From the NCBI RefSeq assembly GCF_016638705.1, contig NZ_CP067341.1, forward strand, positions 4,157,501 through 4,221,500: DNA of 64,000 nucleotides, written 5' to 3'. Each line of letters begins with the position of its first letter. Within the stretch, counting starts at the first letter, position 1. Positions 9,360-19,012 of this stretch are shown here, piece by piece. A program made the position numbers and the translations under genes. The DNA comes from Lysinibacillus agricola (lineage in GTDB: Bacteria; Bacillota; Bacilli; Bacillales_A; Planococcaceae). The notes beneath the pieces are model-generated. The model did not search any database. It saw only the letters and a program-made list of their open reading frames with translations, and was not told the DNA's origin.

Positions 9360-10283
9360 ATGAAGAAAAAGTTAAGCTTAATGTTTGTAGTATTTGGTGC
9401 GTTAGCAATTCTTGCTGGCTGTGAACCCTTAACAATCTTTGATCCAAAAGGGCCAAATGCCAAAACATTATCAGACACAATTATTTTATCCATTATTACA
9501 ATGGCCTTTATATTACTAGTCGTGTACGTGCTTTTAGCATTTATGCTAACTAAATACCGTGCTTCAAAAGCATCTGCCGATTATGAGCCTCCTCACGAAG
9601 AAGGTAGTCATCTACTTGAAATTACATGGACAGTTATTCCGATTATCATCGTAGCATTCTTAGCTATTGTTACTGTAAGAACAACAAGTACAGTTGAGGC
9701 TCAACCAGAAGGTTATGACAATAAAGAGCCACTTATTATTTATGCATCATCCTCTAACTGGAAATGGCACTTTAGCTATCCAGAGCAAGGTATTGAGACT
9801 GTGAACTATGTAAATCTACCAATTGACCGTCCAATTGAGTTCAAACTTTATTCATTCGGACCAATTACAAGTTTTTGGATCCCACAATTAGCTGGTCAAA
9901 AATATGCGATGAGTGACATGTTAACAACTATTCACCTTGCAGCAGATGAAGTTGGTTCATTCATGGGCCGTAACTCTAACTTTAGTGGTCGTGGATTTGC
10001 TGAAATGGAATTTGAAGCGCAATCTATGACACAAGAAGACTTCGACAAATGGGCTTCTGATGTAAAAGCAAACGAAAAACCATTAACTGAAGAAAAATTT
10101 GATGAACTACTAGCTGCTGAGCACGTAGGTCGTTCAAGTTATTCATCAACACATTTAGAATTCAGACCTGCTCCAATGGAACACAGTGAACACATGAAAA
10201 TGGAAGACATGGATCATAGTGATATGGACCATGGAGATCATTCTGATTCACAAGAAAAATCTGAAGAAACACATTCACATTAA
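9360..10283 (+). CDS. qoxA: Cytochrome aa3 quinol oxidase subunit II
   Basis: Membrane lipoprotein subunit of the menaquinol oxidase. The N-terminal signal ends in a lipobox (AILAGC, Cys21). Two membrane helices follow (about 40-65 and 85-107), then a cupredoxin-like domain without the Cys-x3-Cys CuA ligands, as expected for a quinol rather than cytochrome c oxidase. The last 40 residues are rich in His, Met and Asp (HSEHMKMEDMDHSDMDHGD), a feature not essential to the family. GAAAGGAG precedes the ATG. First gene of qoxABCD. Confidence 0.95.
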   Translation: MKKKLSLMFVVFGALAILAGCEPLTIFDPKGPNAKTLSDTIILSIITMAFILLVVYVLLAFMLTKYRASKASADYEPPHEEGSHLLEITWTVIPIIIVAFLAIVTVRTTSTVEAQPEGYDNKEPLIIYASSSNWKWHFSYPEQGIETVNYVNLPIDRPIEFKLYSFGPITSFWIPQLAGQKYAMSDMLTTIHLAADEVGSFMGRNSNFSGRGFAEMEFEAQSMTQEDFDKWASDVKANEKPLTEEKFDELLAAEHVGRSSYSSTHLEFRPAPMEHSEHMKMEDMDHSDMDHGDHSDSQEKSEETHSH

Positions 10284-10310
10284 TTTTCAAACCTGAAAGG
10301 AGCGCATCCA

Positions 10311-12254
10311 ATGAGTATGGAAGAATTATTCCATCCTATGCAAGAACCGATGATTTTAGCGGCAGCTATTAGTATCGTAGTTGGAGCAGTGGTTATTGTA
10401 GCTGGCCTTACATATTTCAAAAAATGGGGCTATTTCTACAAAAACTGGCTATCAACTGTTGACCATAAAAAAATCGGTATTATGTATATCGCTACAGCAC
10501 TTTTGATGCTATTCCGCGGCGGTATCGATGCATTGTTAATGCGTGCACAAACGGCAGTTCCTGATAATGGACTTCTTGATGCACAACACTATAATGAGAT
10601 TTTCACAACACACGGTTTATTAATGATTTTATTCATGGCTATGCCATTCGTAATTGGTTTAATGAACATTGTTATCCCACTGCAAATTGGTGCACGTGAC
10701 GTTGCCTTCCCACGTCTAAATGCAGTCAGCTTCTGGTTATTTGCAGCTGGTTGCGGGTTACTAAACCTATCATTTATCATTGGTGGTTCACCTGATGCTG
10801 GTTGGACAGCATACTTCCCACTATCTGGGATAGAATTTAGTCCATCTGTTGGGAACAACTACTATTCTTTAGCTTTACAATTATCAGGGATTGGTACGTT
10901 AATGACTGGTGTTAACTTTATCGCAACAATCATTAAAATGCGTGCACCTGGTATGACATTAATGAAAATGCCAATGTTCACTTGGTCAATTTTAATTACG
11001 AACGTTATTATCGTATTTGCATTCCCAGTGTTAACTGTAGCACTTGCATTAATGATGCTTGACCGTCAATTCGGTACACAATTCTTTGCAATGCAAAATG
11101 GTGGTATGGATATGCTTTGGGCCAACCTATTCTGGGTTTGGGGACATCCTGAGGTTTATATCGTTATCCTACCTGCTTTCGGTATCTTCTCTGAAATCAT
11201 TGCGACATTTGCACGTAAAAACTTATACGGCTATAAATCAATGGTTATGAGTATGGTCGTTATTTCGTTACTATCATTCTTAGTATGGGCCCACCACTTC
11301 TATACAATGGGTCACGGTGTAATGGTAAACAGCGTATTCTCTATTACAACAATGGCAATCGCTGTTCCGACAGGGGTTAAAATATTTAACTGGTTGCTCA
11401 CAATGAGACACGGTAAAATTCAATTTACAACTCCTATGCTTTATGCTCTTGGCTTTATTCCTATCTTCACAATTGGTGGGGTTACAGGGGTAATGCTTGC
11501 AATGGCAAGTGCTGACTATCAATATCATAATACGATGTTCTTAGTTGCCCACTTCCACTATGTATTAATTCCAGGTACAGTATTCGGTGTACTTGCAGGT
11601 TACCACTACTGGTGGCCAAAAATGTTCGGTTTCCGTTTAAATGAAAAACTAGGTAAAACTGCTTTCTGGTTTATCGCAGTATGCTTTAACGTAACATTCT
11701 TCCCACTATTCATTTTAGGTTTGGATGGTTACGCTCGTCGTATGTACACTTACTCTGAGTCAACTGGCTACGGTCCATTGAACATGCTATCGTTCATCGG
11801 TGGACTTGGTCTTGCTGTCGGCTTTGCGTTAATCGTATATAACATTTACTACAGCTGGAAACATATGCCACGTAATGAAAAAGCAGATGTTTGGGATGGT
11901 CGTACGCTAGAATGGGCTACTCATTCTCCAGTACCAGAGTATAACTTTGCAGTAGTTCCAACTGTTACACGTTTAGATGAATACTGGTTCGCGAAAAAAG
12001 AAGGTCGCGATATTACAGCCGGTAAAATTGAAAAGATTCACATGCCTAACAACACTGGCACACCATTCTGGATGAGCGGATTCTTCTTCCTTGCAGCATT
12101 TTTCGCTGTATTTAATCTATGGGTTCCAGCCATCATTAGTATGATTGGTGTATTCGGCTTTATGATTCATCGTTCATTTGAAAAAGATCATGGTCGATAC
12201 ATTTCAGTTGAAGAAGTTATGGCAACTGAGAAAAGTTTGAGAGGTGATAAATAA
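10311..12254 (+). CDS. qoxB: Cytochrome aa3 quinol oxidase subunit I
   Basis: Heme-copper oxidase catalytic subunit with many membrane helices, carrying heme a, heme a3 and CuB and pumping protons. Visible ligand motifs are THGLLMILF (heme a His), VWGHPEVYI (CuB His with the His-Tyr cross-link region), [10 protein letters not shown] (CuB His pair) and VAHFHYVL (heme His pair). Length 647 aa matches the QoxB class with its extended C-terminus. AAAGGAG lies eight bases before ATG 10,311. The stop is one base before the qoxC start, so translation is probably coupled. Confidence 0.97.
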   Translation: MSMEELFHPMQEPMILAAAISIVVGAVVIVAGLTYFKKWGYFYKNWLSTVDHKKIGIMYIATALLMLFRGGIDALLMRAQTAVPDNGLLDAQHYNEIFTTHGLLMILFMAMPFVIGLMNIVIPLQIGARDVAFPRLNAVSFWLFAAGCGLLNLSFIIGGSPDAGWTAYFPLSGIEFSPSVGNNYYSLALQLSGIGTLMTGVNFIATIIKMRAPGMTLMKMPMFTWSILITNVIIVFAFPVLTVALALMMLDRQFGTQFFAMQNGGMDMLWANLFWVWGHPEVYIVILPAFGIFSEIIATFARKNLYGYKSMVMSMVVISLLSFLVWAHHFYTMGHGVMVNSVFSITTMAIAVPTGVKIFNWLLTMRHGKIQFTTPMLYALGFIPIFTIGGVTGVMLAMASADYQYHNTMFLVAHFHYVLIPGTVFGVLAGYHYWWPKMFGFRLNEKLGKTAFWFIAVCFNVTFFPLFILGLDGYARRMYTYSESTGYGPLNMLSFIGGLGLAVGFALIVYNIYYSWKHMPRNEKADVWDGRTLEWATHSPVPEYNFAVVPTVTRLDEYWFAKKEGRDITAGKIEKIHMPNNTGTPFWMSGFFFLAAFFAVFNLWVPAIISMIGVFGFMIHRSFEKDHGRYISVEEVMATEKSLRGDK

Positions 12255-12255
12255 T

Positions 12256-12855
12256 ATGAAAATCGATTCTTCACTTCCATTAGAATATAGTACAGAGGAA
12301 AATCGCCTGAAAATTTTCGGTTTCTGGATTTTCCTTGGCGCCGAGATTGTATTATTTGCTACATTATTTACAGTGTATTTCACACTTCAGACACGTACTG
12401 GTAGTGGTCCAACTGGCGCTGAGATTTTCGAATTAACACCAGTTTTATTAGAAACATTTTTACTTTTAGCAAGTAGTTTTACAATCGGTCTTGGTATACA
12501 TGCTATGCGTTTGGGCAATAAAAAGGCGATGATGACATTCTTCATCATTACACTTATATTTGGTCTTGGCTTCTTAGGTATAGAGATCGATGAATTCGTC
12601 ACTTATGTAGATGAAGGTGCAACAATTACAACAAGTGCATTCTTATCGGCATTAATGACTTTACTTGGTACGCATGGTGCCCACGTAACATTCGGTTTCT
12701 TCTGGGGCGTTGCAATTTTAATCCAAGTAGCAAGTCGTGGTTTAAACCCACAAACGGCTAACAAAGCGTTTATCTTCTCACTGTACTGGCACTTCCTAGA
12801 CGTTGTTTGGATTTTCATCTTCAGCTTCGTCTACTTGAAAGGACTGATTAGCTGA
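12256..12855 (+). CDS. qoxC: Cytochrome aa3 quinol oxidase subunit III
   Basis: Five-helix membrane subunit III of the quinol oxidase. It has EIVLFATLFTVYFTL, GTHGAHVTFGFFWG and YWHFLDVVWIFIF segments typical of COX3-like proteins. I start at ATG 12,256 (MKIDSSLPLEYSTEENRL); a GTG twelve bases upstream lies inside the GAGAGGTG ribosome site. About 199 aa. Its TGA overlaps the qoxD ATG by one base. Confidence 0.95.
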   Translation: MKIDSSLPLEYSTEENRLKIFGFWIFLGAEIVLFATLFTVYFTLQTRTGSGPTGAEIFELTPVLLETFLLLASSFTIGLGIHAMRLGNKKAMMTFFIITLIFGLGFLGIEIDEFVTYVDEGATITTSAFLSALMTLLGTHGAHVTFGFFWGVAILIQVASRGLNPQTANKAFIFSLYWHFLDVVWIFIFSFVYLKGLIS

Positions 12856-13139
12856 TGAAGGAATTATTCCCAAAACAACATGTGATGGGCTTCGGCTTCT
12901 CACTGTTACTAACAATCATTGCCTTAGCTGTTGTTAAATTTGACATGTCATATAATATGGCGTTTGGTATTTTACTAGTGACTGCTCTTGCACAAGCAAC
13001 TGTACAATTAGTATTATTCATGCACATCGGTGAATCTGAAGACAAGAAAACGTTATATACAACGATTTTATATTCAGTATTCGTAGGTGTTGTTACAATC
13101 CTAGGAACATTATTCGCAATGATCTGGGGCTATAACTGA
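12855..13139 (+). CDS. qoxD: Cytochrome aa3 quinol oxidase subunit IV
   Basis: Small membrane subunit IV (94 aa) with three helices; the central one contains ALAQATVQLVLFMHIGESED, characteristic of CyoD/QoxD. It helps assemble the CuB site in relatives. It overlaps qoxC by one base, with AAAGGAC as the binding site inside qoxC. It closes the operon and is followed at once by a strong terminator. Confidence 0.95.
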   Translation: MKELFPKQHVMGFGFSLLLTIIALAVVKFDMSYNMAFGILLVTALAQATVQLVLFMHIGESEDKKTLYTTILYSVFVGVVTILGTLFAMIWGYN

Positions 13140-13140
13140 T

Positions 13141-13190
13141 AAAAAAGGCCGAGAAAACGATATCATTTTCTCGGCCTTTTTCTTTTTGTA
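13141..13190 (+). terminator. Terminator of the qox operon
   Basis: AAAAGGCCGAGAAAA / TTTTCTCGGCCTTTTT stem with a short loop and a U-rich tail, starting right after the qoxD stop. Confidence 0.95.
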
Positions 13191-13205
13191 AAATAACTTT
13201 TTCCA

Positions 13206-13365
13206 AGTGTGTTTATTACCATTTTTATCTATCCCAATTAATTAGAAGGCTCTGATTTCAGCTACTGGCTACAATCAATTAAAATGGGAATATATTAACA
13301 AAATAGCAACAAGAAAAACTCCTTTTATCGCTCAATAATAAACCTATTTTTTCCTAATCAACACG
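13206..13365. repeat. Dispersed repeat, short copy (inverted relative to 24,965)
   Basis: The reverse complement matches 24,965-25,215 almost throughout: GTGTTGATTAGG at one end, TTTATTATTGAG, TTGTTGCTATTTTG, CAGAGCCTTCTAATTAATT, and GGTAATAAACACAC at the other end. The ends are imperfect inverted repeats of each other. The copy lacks the roughly 90-bp GC-rich middle seen in the other copy. Confidence 0.7.
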
Positions 13366-13970
13366 CCTGAACTTTTTCTTCAATTAAATGATTATCAACT
13401 TGAATAGTTCGATATTAAATACAAAGCAGACTCAGCTCTACAAATGCCAGTCTTTCTAACGCCTCGTACAATGCGTCAACTCTATCCCCTTCTCTACTTA
13501 TAAAAGCATAACAATCTCTGCTCTGATCTTTAATAGTTTGTATTGGCAATCTATTATTTTGAAAACCCCAGTCTTGTCAGAAAGTATTTACAAAACGCTT
13601 TTCATAATCAGTACATAAGCTTTGTTTGCTGCTGCAAAGGATTAGCTATTAGCTGAGCTACTTCTTTGCTACATTACAAAACCATTTGAACACTATAGCA
13701 AAAAAACTGATCTACTAGCGATGGCTTATTGCCTTTTATAGCAGCGCCATTGCTATGTTTTACAATAGCTAACAACGAATTTATTGATCGTCATATATTA
13801 TTCATGGACTACTTTTTCTTGTTACTTAGCGTGAGGGAAGGCTTATAAATAAAGGTATAAATTGGGCATTTATTATTATTTTAAAATTGAATTAGTATTT
13901 TTTAATAAATAATGAAACTTTTCCTTTTATAGTAATGTATACTAATAGATATTGTTTTTTTACCAAGAAT
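13366..13970. other. Gap with a decayed coding fragment
   Basis: No intact gene. On the minus strand about 50 codons are open around 13,430-13,590 (a stretch reading like YAFISREGDRVDALYEALER), flanked by stops in all frames and without a start or ribosome site. It is probably the remains of a gene; I cannot name it. The last 100 bp are AT-rich promoter-like DNA for the next gene. Confidence 0.35.
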
Positions 13971-13984
13971 AGGAGATGAAAGTA

Positions 13985-14845
13985 ATGAACAAATTTTTTA
14001 AAGTTTTAAGTGTTGGAGCACTAGCACTAACTCTAGCAGCTTGTAACAGTAGCGCTAGCCCAACGAAAGGTACAACTAAAACAAGTGACCTCTCTTTAGA
14101 GCAAGTGTATGACAAAGCCGTGAAACGCCAGGAAGACATTAAAAGTGCGAGTGCAAAAGCGGAAGTGACTCAAGAGGCAAAAATGGGGTCAGGTGACAAA
14201 GCAGAGTCATTTACCAGCGATACAAAAATGGACGTGGATGTAGTTACCGACCCACTGGGTATGCACTTCTCAATGACAACAACAGCGCCAGATATGCTTG
14301 ACGAAGGCGATAAAAATAATGAAGCGTCAGTTGAAATGTACATGAATAAAGATCAAGGTATTTTCGTAAAAGACGAAACTTCCAACCAATGGTTAAAGTT
14401 ACCAAGCGATGATTTCGATTCGATTTTAAAGGAGACTTCATCAGCAGCAAACGCTAAGGAACAATTAGAACAACTTAAAAAGTTTGTCGGTGATTTTAAA
14501 TTCGAACAAACAGATGATGCATATGTCTTAACTTTAGACGCAAAGGGCGATAAATTTAAAGAGCTAATCGATTCTGAAATGGAAAAATCGATGAAAGATC
14601 TTAACCTTCAAGAAAATCCTCTTGATAATTTAACGATTAATAAAATGGACTACGTACTATACATTGATAAAGAAACTTTTGATACAAATAAAATAGATGT
14701 GAACATGGATTTGAAAATAAAAGTGGAAGATGAGGAATTTTCATCAAAAACGAAGACAGTTGTAACATATACTGAATTCAATAACCTAAAAACAATCGAT
14801 ATCCCACAAGAGATTATCGATAACGCAACTACTATTGAACAGTAA
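13985..14845 (+). CDS. DUF6612-like lipoprotein
   Basis: Secreted lipoprotein of about 286 residues. The signal peptide MNKFFKVLSVGALALTLAAC ends in a lipobox (LAAC), then an Asn/Ser-rich linker and a beta-rich fold of the LppX/LolA-like type. Expected phrases are VYDKAVKRQEDIKSASAKAEV, MYMNKDQGIFVKD and YVLYIDKETFDTNKIDV. An ATG nine bases upstream abuts the AGGAG site, so ATG 13,985 is preferred. A terminator follows. A role in lipid or envelope binding is inference from the fold. Confidence 0.8.
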   Translation: MNKFFKVLSVGALALTLAACNSSASPTKGTTKTSDLSLEQVYDKAVKRQEDIKSASAKAEVTQEAKMGSGDKAESFTSDTKMDVDVVTDPLGMHFSMTTTAPDMLDEGDKNNEASVEMYMNKDQGIFVKDETSNQWLKLPSDDFDSILKETSSAANAKEQLEQLKKFVGDFKFEQTDDAYVLTLDAKGDKFKELIDSEMEKSMKDLNLQENPLDNLTINKMDYVLYIDKETFDTNKIDVNMDLKIKVEDEEFSSKTKTVVTYTEFNNLKTIDIPQEIIDNATTIEQ

Positions 14846-14861
14846 TCGTATAATACTATGA

Positions 14862-14905
14862 AAAAGAATCTGCTTGCTTTCACGCACGCAGATTCTTTTA
14901 CCTTT
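14862..14905. terminator. Bidirectional terminator
   Basis: AAAAGAATCTGC / GCAGATTCTTTT stem between two convergent genes, with T-rich sequence on both sides (the lipoprotein on plus, the universal stress protein on minus). Confidence 0.85.
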
Positions 14906-14916
14906 TTATGACCCTT

Positions 14917-15339
14917 TTAACGAACAATTAGAACGTCACATTTAGCATGTCGGACGATTCTCTCCGCAACTGAACCTAGTACCATTTTTTCCATCCGATT
15001 CAAACCTGTAGCTCCACATACGATTAAGCTAACACCAGGTAATTGAGTTAAAATCCCTTTCGGAGAACCCGTTTCTATTACAGCTTCAACTTCAATTACC
15101 CCTGCTTCTAATCCTGTCTTTTTTAGCTTTTCTATTTTAATTATGTTCTCTTTTTTCAATTCCTCAGCGTATTTTAAATCATAGGCTGAAATTGCCCCAA
15201 AGGATTTTGTATCGATGACGTTAACTAACTTTAAAGCTGCATCGTGCTGTAGTGCTAATTCAATTGCTTGTTCAAATGCTTTCAATGACTGTTCAGAAAA
15301 GTCAATTGCTACTGCAATTTCTTTATAATTTGAAGTCAA
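14917..15339 (-). CDS. Universal stress protein, UspA family
   Basis: 140-residue single-domain UspA fold. It starts with IAVAIDFSEQSLKAFEQAIELA and ends with the ATP-binding motif G-2x-G-9x-G-S (GATGLNRMEKMVLGSVAERI), then HAKCDVLIVR. The motif suggests the ATP-binding subclass. The start codon is TTG at 15,339, with GAGAGGAC just upstream. It is a single gene, convergent with the lipoprotein. Confidence 0.92.
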   Translation of the reverse strand: MTSNYKEIAVAIDFSEQSLKAFEQAIELALQHDAALKLVNVIDTKSFGAISAYDLKYAEELKKENIIKIEKLKKTGLEAGVIEVEAVIETGSPKGILTQLPGVSLIVCGATGLNRMEKMVLGSVAERIVRHAKCDVLIVR

Positions 15340-15380
15340 AATAGTCCTCTCCCTTTCGATTCAACGTTTTTTTCATTATA

Positions 15381-16442
15381 TCACAATGGAATTCGATACA
15401 ATTTATCGTCATTTGTCCGAGGGTTTCCCCGTCCATCTGTATTATTACTTATAAAATAAAGAAACTTATCATCTACGAATATATCTCGAATTCTGCCAAG
15501 ATCTGATACTAATTCCCTTTGTTCATTCGTTTCAACATTAAATTCTAAAACTGCCGCTCCTCTTAATGCTGCAACATACAATTTTCCTTTGTCATAATCT
15601 ATTCCGGACGGAGCCCAAGTATTATTATTTCCAGATGTAAATAGTGGAGCGACCATCCCTTGTTGTTCCTCGGTACCTTCAATAATTGGCCAACCGTAGT
15701 TTTGACCTTTTTCTATTTCATTAATTTCATCATTTGCAGAATTGCCGTGCTCACTCGCGTACATTTTGCCATCTAACGCCCACGCCAATCCTTGTGGGTT
15801 ACGATGTCCAAAGCTATACACATATGAATTTGGAAAGGGGTTGTCACTTGGAATAGTTCCATCTAAATTTAAGCGTAATATTTTCCCTTCTAGTACAGAC
15901 AAGTCCTGTGCTAAAGTTGGTTGCGTCGCATCGCCTATTGTTGCATAAAGTTTGCCATCTGGACCTATTTTCAGCCTACCTCCATGATGATAAGAACTAC
16001 TATTTATACGATCAATTAGCAAACGCTCTTCCTTCCATTTGTTATCCTGTAGCGTTAAAGTGATGATACGATTAAATTGATTAGTATCGTCAACATACGT
16101 ATAATACGCATATGCTCTTTTAGATTCAAGAAAATCTGGAGCAAGAACAAATCCTAATAACCCAGCCTCTGAAGCAGTAGAAAGTTCTTTACTAAGTTCC
16201 ACATGTTGTCTTTCCACCTCCCTATCTGTAATCTTTACAATGTTCCCTGGCCTCTCAGTTAAATAAAAGGCATCTCCACTTTTTTGAATAGACCATGGTG
16301 TTTGTAGATTGTCTGCAATGACTTCAAGTTTAGGACTAGGTAAATTTGTAGCATTTTCATGATCCTCGGATTGCTTATGCTTAGTTGCAGAGCATCCGAA
16401 CAGGAGCATTGTTAGCAATATTGGAATGATGGCTTTCTTCAA
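15381..16442 (-). CDS. PQQ-dependent sugar dehydrogenase-like lipoprotein
   Basis: Exported beta-propeller protein of the soluble glucose/aldose dehydrogenase (YliI-like) family. The signal and lipobox read IPILLTMLLFGC. Family landmarks: QTPWSIQKSGDAFYLTERPG near the start, the HHGGRLKIGPDGKLYATIGD motif (about 155-175), YSFGHRNPQGLAW and LYVAALRGAAVLEF. These are the usual PQQ- and calcium-binding segments. I prefer TTG 16,442, six bases after GGGTGAG, over the GTG at 16,451 that lies in the ribosome site. Whether PQQ is available in this host is unknown. Confidence 0.85.
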   Translation of the reverse strand: MKKAIIPILLTMLLFGCSATKHKQSEDHENATNLPSPKLEVIADNLQTPWSIQKSGDAFYLTERPGNIVKITDREVERQHVELSKELSTASEAGLLGFVLAPDFLESKRAYAYYTYVDDTNQFNRIITLTLQDNKWKEERLLIDRINSSSYHHGGRLKIGPDGKLYATIGDATQPTLAQDLSVLEGKILRLNLDGTIPSDNPFPNSYVYSFGHRNPQGLAWALDGKMYASEHGNSANDEINEIEKGQNYGWPIIEGTEEQQGMVAPLFTSGNNNTWAPSGIDYDKGKLYVAALRGAAVLEFNVETNEQRELVSDLGRIRDIFVDDKFLYFISNNTDGRGNPRTNDDKLYRIPL

Positions 16443-16539
16443 CTTTCTCACCCTTTCTTTTTACTAAAAACACTATTTCACCAGAGACACATTAGTTACG
16501 AACATAAACATCAACTGTGAACTCCAAAAGAAAAAGACG

Positions 16540-16701
16540 TCATTTAGACGCCTCTTCCACTATACTTTCAAACCCTAATATTTCACCTTTTGCCTTTGTT
16601 TTTTTCAGCACCTCTAAATACTCTTCTTTTCGATCGATGAGTCGTTCCTGCTGCAATTTTTGGTAGGAATTAAGAAAATCATCACTAGCTGCTTTTTCCA
16701 T
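16540..16701 (-). CDS. Small hypothetical protein, 53 aa
   Basis: Charged, helical peptide beginning MEKAASDDFLNSYQKLQQER and ending IVEEASK. ATG 16,701 has a strong AGAGGTGAG five bases upstream. A longer TTG-initiated frame (to 16,764) has no ribosome site. No recognised family. It is separate from both neighbours. Confidence 0.55.
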   Translation of the reverse strand: MEKAASDDFLNSYQKLQQERLIDRKEEYLEVLKKTKAKGEILGFESIVEEASK

Positions 16702-16877
16702 TAACTCACCTCTTAAAGTAGGATTAATTGTCACTATTATAATCTTGGTATTTTTTTCTGACAATTACATTTTTAGTTTTTGATTATAACGTACCAATTG
16801 TATTAAGGATAAAAGATATAAATTATTTTGGCTTAACATAAATATTTATCTAAACTACTTCAAATTCCTCATGTATA

Positions 16878-17270
16878 CTAATAAAAAAATGGAAGTACTT
16901 TTTTTCGGACTACCTGCTCACCAAAACTCACCCACTTGCTTTTGTCATGAATATAACCATCCTTATCAAGCGGTGCCTGAAATTGACTAGCTCCAGTTGC
17001 ATCAAGTAATGAACCTTCATCATAATCTAATCCAACATTCGTAACATCCTTGATTACAAATGGCTTTTGGACGCGTATTTGTGCATCATAGAAATCTAAT
17101 TCCCCTTCTGTCACAATAAGGGTACTCGTAAATAAATCGTTTCTCTGCCTTCTTTCCATAACACCGAATCGAAACTTCCTTTTTTGATATTCCCAGTTTC
17201 CTCCGATTGTAAAACCACGACTTTCAATCTTATCACGTAGATAACCAAATCCTATTTCTTTTCCAACCAT
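16878..17270 (-). CDS. YugN-like family protein
   Basis: About 130-residue cytosolic protein of unknown function. The pattern resembles the YugN family: RDKIESRGFTIGGNWEYQK near the N-terminus, ELDFYDAQIRVQKPFVIKDV in the middle, then an acidic-Gly patch (GLDYDEGS) and a C-terminal KWVSFGEQVVRKKVLP. The upstream extension to 17,384 is Cys/Tyr-rich and unlike the family. ATG 17,270 follows AAAGAGGA by ten bases and is my choice of start. Confidence 0.65.
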   Translation of the reverse strand: MVGKEIGFGYLRDKIESRGFTIGGNWEYQKRKFRFGVMERRQRNDLFTSTLIVTEGELDFYDAQIRVQKPFVIKDVTNVGLDYDEGSLLDATGASQFQAPLDKDGYIHDKSKWVSFGEQVVRKKVLPFFY

Positions 17271-17444
17271 TTTTTCTATCGTCCTCTTTATACTCGCTAA
17301 AATTACAAACTTCAAAAATATAGCTGAAAACCTACAATGTAAATATAGATATACAAACAATGTGTACTTATGGCAACAATGCACTTACACGATAATTATT
17401 AACAAACGAGGACCATTAATTTAGGATGTTAGGTAAAAAATATA

Positions 17445-17494
17445 CATGGCATACGCTTTAATAAATGTAATCTCTAACTTTTTGTAATGAGCCA
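17445..17494. repeat. Solo right end of the GCTCATCACC repeat
   Basis: ATGGCATACGCTTTAATAAATG...TTGTAATGAGCC aligns with the right end of the 3,291 element (ATGGCATACGTTTTAACAAATG...GGTGATGAACC). No left end was found close by; it is a decayed remnant. Confidence 0.5.
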
Positions 17495-17570
17495 TATTAA
17501 ATTAGACATAACCAATATAAAGGGACTAATAAATAAGTTAGAATCTGTTCGCTCTATACATTTATTTACC

Positions 17571-18125
17571 TCATTGAAATGCTTTAGCTTCTATAGAATA
17601 ATGAAGTAAGCCTTCAAAATCCTTCAGTGTCGGATTAAGATTGTTATACGTATATTCATAGTTCATTCCCAGTTTATCTACTATTCGTAAAGATGCCACG
17701 TTTTCAGGATGAACAACAGCGATAATTTTAGGTAAACCAATCTCATAAAATGCATAATTCATTAAGGCTTTTGTTGCTTCAGATGTTATTCCTTGCCCTC
17801 TATAAGCTTCAGAGATACCATAATATACTTCAATCTCAGTTTCTTTAACATCATCTGGACCAAGGCCACAATAGCCTATTAACGTTTGGCTTTCCTTATC
17901 CAAAATGGCTAGATTAAGCTTATATATCTGGGTTGGCGTATTTTTTTGGTTACACCGAATGGACCACTCTATTACTCGCTGAACATCATCACGGCTTGGC
18001 ACATCCTCTGGGATAAATTGATAAAAATTAGGCTCAGAAACGACTGCATATAACTCATCCAAATCAGTTAAAGCATATGGACGAATTACTAGTCTCTCAG
18101 TTTCAATATGTAGATTTAAAAACAT
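17571..18125 (-). CDS. GNAT family N-acetyltransferase (RimJ/RimL type)
   Basis: Acetyl-CoA-dependent N-acetyltransferase, 184 aa. It opens with IETERLVIRPYALTDLDELY, typical of the ribosomal-protein acetyltransferase branch. The acetyl-CoA pyrophosphate loop is YRGQGITSEA (about residue 112), followed by VHPENVASLRIVDKLGM. Substrate unknown. The ATG has TAAGGAG at a good distance. A single gene. Confidence 0.88.
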   Translation of the reverse strand: MFLNLHIETERLVIRPYALTDLDELYAVVSEPNFYQFIPEDVPSRDDVQRVIEWSIRCNQKNTPTQIYKLNLAILDKESQTLIGYCGLGPDDVKETEIEVYYGISEAYRGQGITSEATKALMNYAFYEIGLPKIIAVVHPENVASLRIVDKLGMNYEYTYNNLNPTLKDFEGLLHYSIEAKAFQ

Positions 18126-18184
18126 AATGATTACTCCTTAACAATTAAATTTTAATAGATTGTCCAGTCTTTCATGTACATATA

Positions 18185-18641
18185 CTACTCCCAATAATTC
18201 TTCATTAAATCAGTTGCCCAATGCGGCTGTTTTATTTCACCTTTTGGTAACAACTCTTTCATTACAGGTTTTATATCAATGATTGGTGTTCCATCAATAG
18301 CATCAAGGCCTTTAACGATTAATGTTCTATCCTTTAATTCTAGGTACAACCGTTACACCTATTTTATTAGGTCTATTTTTACCTCTTTGTGCAAAAATAC
18401 CGACTTCTGGATAGTCCTTATTATTTCTTGGATGCCTCGCTTCCTATTGGATCTTTTCATCTGCAACTTTATCAAATTAAAAAATTATTTCTAAATGGGA
18501 AAAATCATGAATCCCCTTTAAAGACGATTCATGAATATCTTTTGTCAATTCAATAGTAGAAATGATGCCACCCCAATTGTCGTCTTCAATCATTTTTCGA
18601 CTATTGCTTACTACAGCTGTTGGTTTAATATTATAGAGCAT
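18185..18641 (-). pseudogene. Broken TrmO/TsaA-like tRNA methyltransferase gene
   Basis: The N-terminal part from ATG 18,641 (MLYNIKPTAVVSNSRKMIED, then DDNWGGIISTIEL and HDFSHLEIIF) matches the TrmO family, which methylates t6A37 in tRNA. The frame stops near 18,477. The rest is still readable in other frames, in order: a RHP-type stretch, GKNRPNKIGVTVVP, then KGLDAIDGTPIIDIKP and a terminal KNYWE. At least two frameshifts are needed. A good site (AAGAGGT) precedes the ATG. It is therefore a recent pseudogene rather than a chance ORF. Confidence 0.75.
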
Positions 18642-18750
18642 TTCAAGACCTCTTCTCTTCGTTGATTTCTTCATGCACCATTTCCGTTTAATCCCAGTAT
18701 ACTTCAGCTATCGTCAATGTCAATTTACGGTAATGACCCTACAATTTCAA

Positions 18751-18813
18751 AGCTCATCACCACAACGTGTGGTTGATTTAACAAATGTCATCCACAGCTT
18801 TTGATGATGAGCC
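18751..18813. mobile_element. MITE-like element, 63-bp minimal copy
   Basis: GCTCATCACC...TGTGGTTGATTT joined directly to AACAAATGTCATCCACA...GATGATGAGCC: the two ends of the 3,291 element with the middle removed, forming one long hairpin. It is flanked by the direct repeat AATTTCAAA on both sides, a clear target duplication. Confidence 0.75.
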
Positions 18814-19012
18814 AATTTCAAAGGAATCCACCAATTAATTGAAAATCCAATATAATTACCTCTCCTATAGCAAGCGACCCAAAGAATCTCTTAAATGCAT
18901 TTATTCACTGTTCTTTTTTATTTTATTATTCGTAAAAATAAAATATATGAAAATGTTGCGAGGGTTATGATATGGTATATTATCTACAATGAAATTTTAG
19001 AAGGTGGAAAAC

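Noticed and set aside
9280..9480. Minus-strand ORF over the qoxA start
   Set aside because: Antisense to a clear lipoprotein signal region; no ribosome site.
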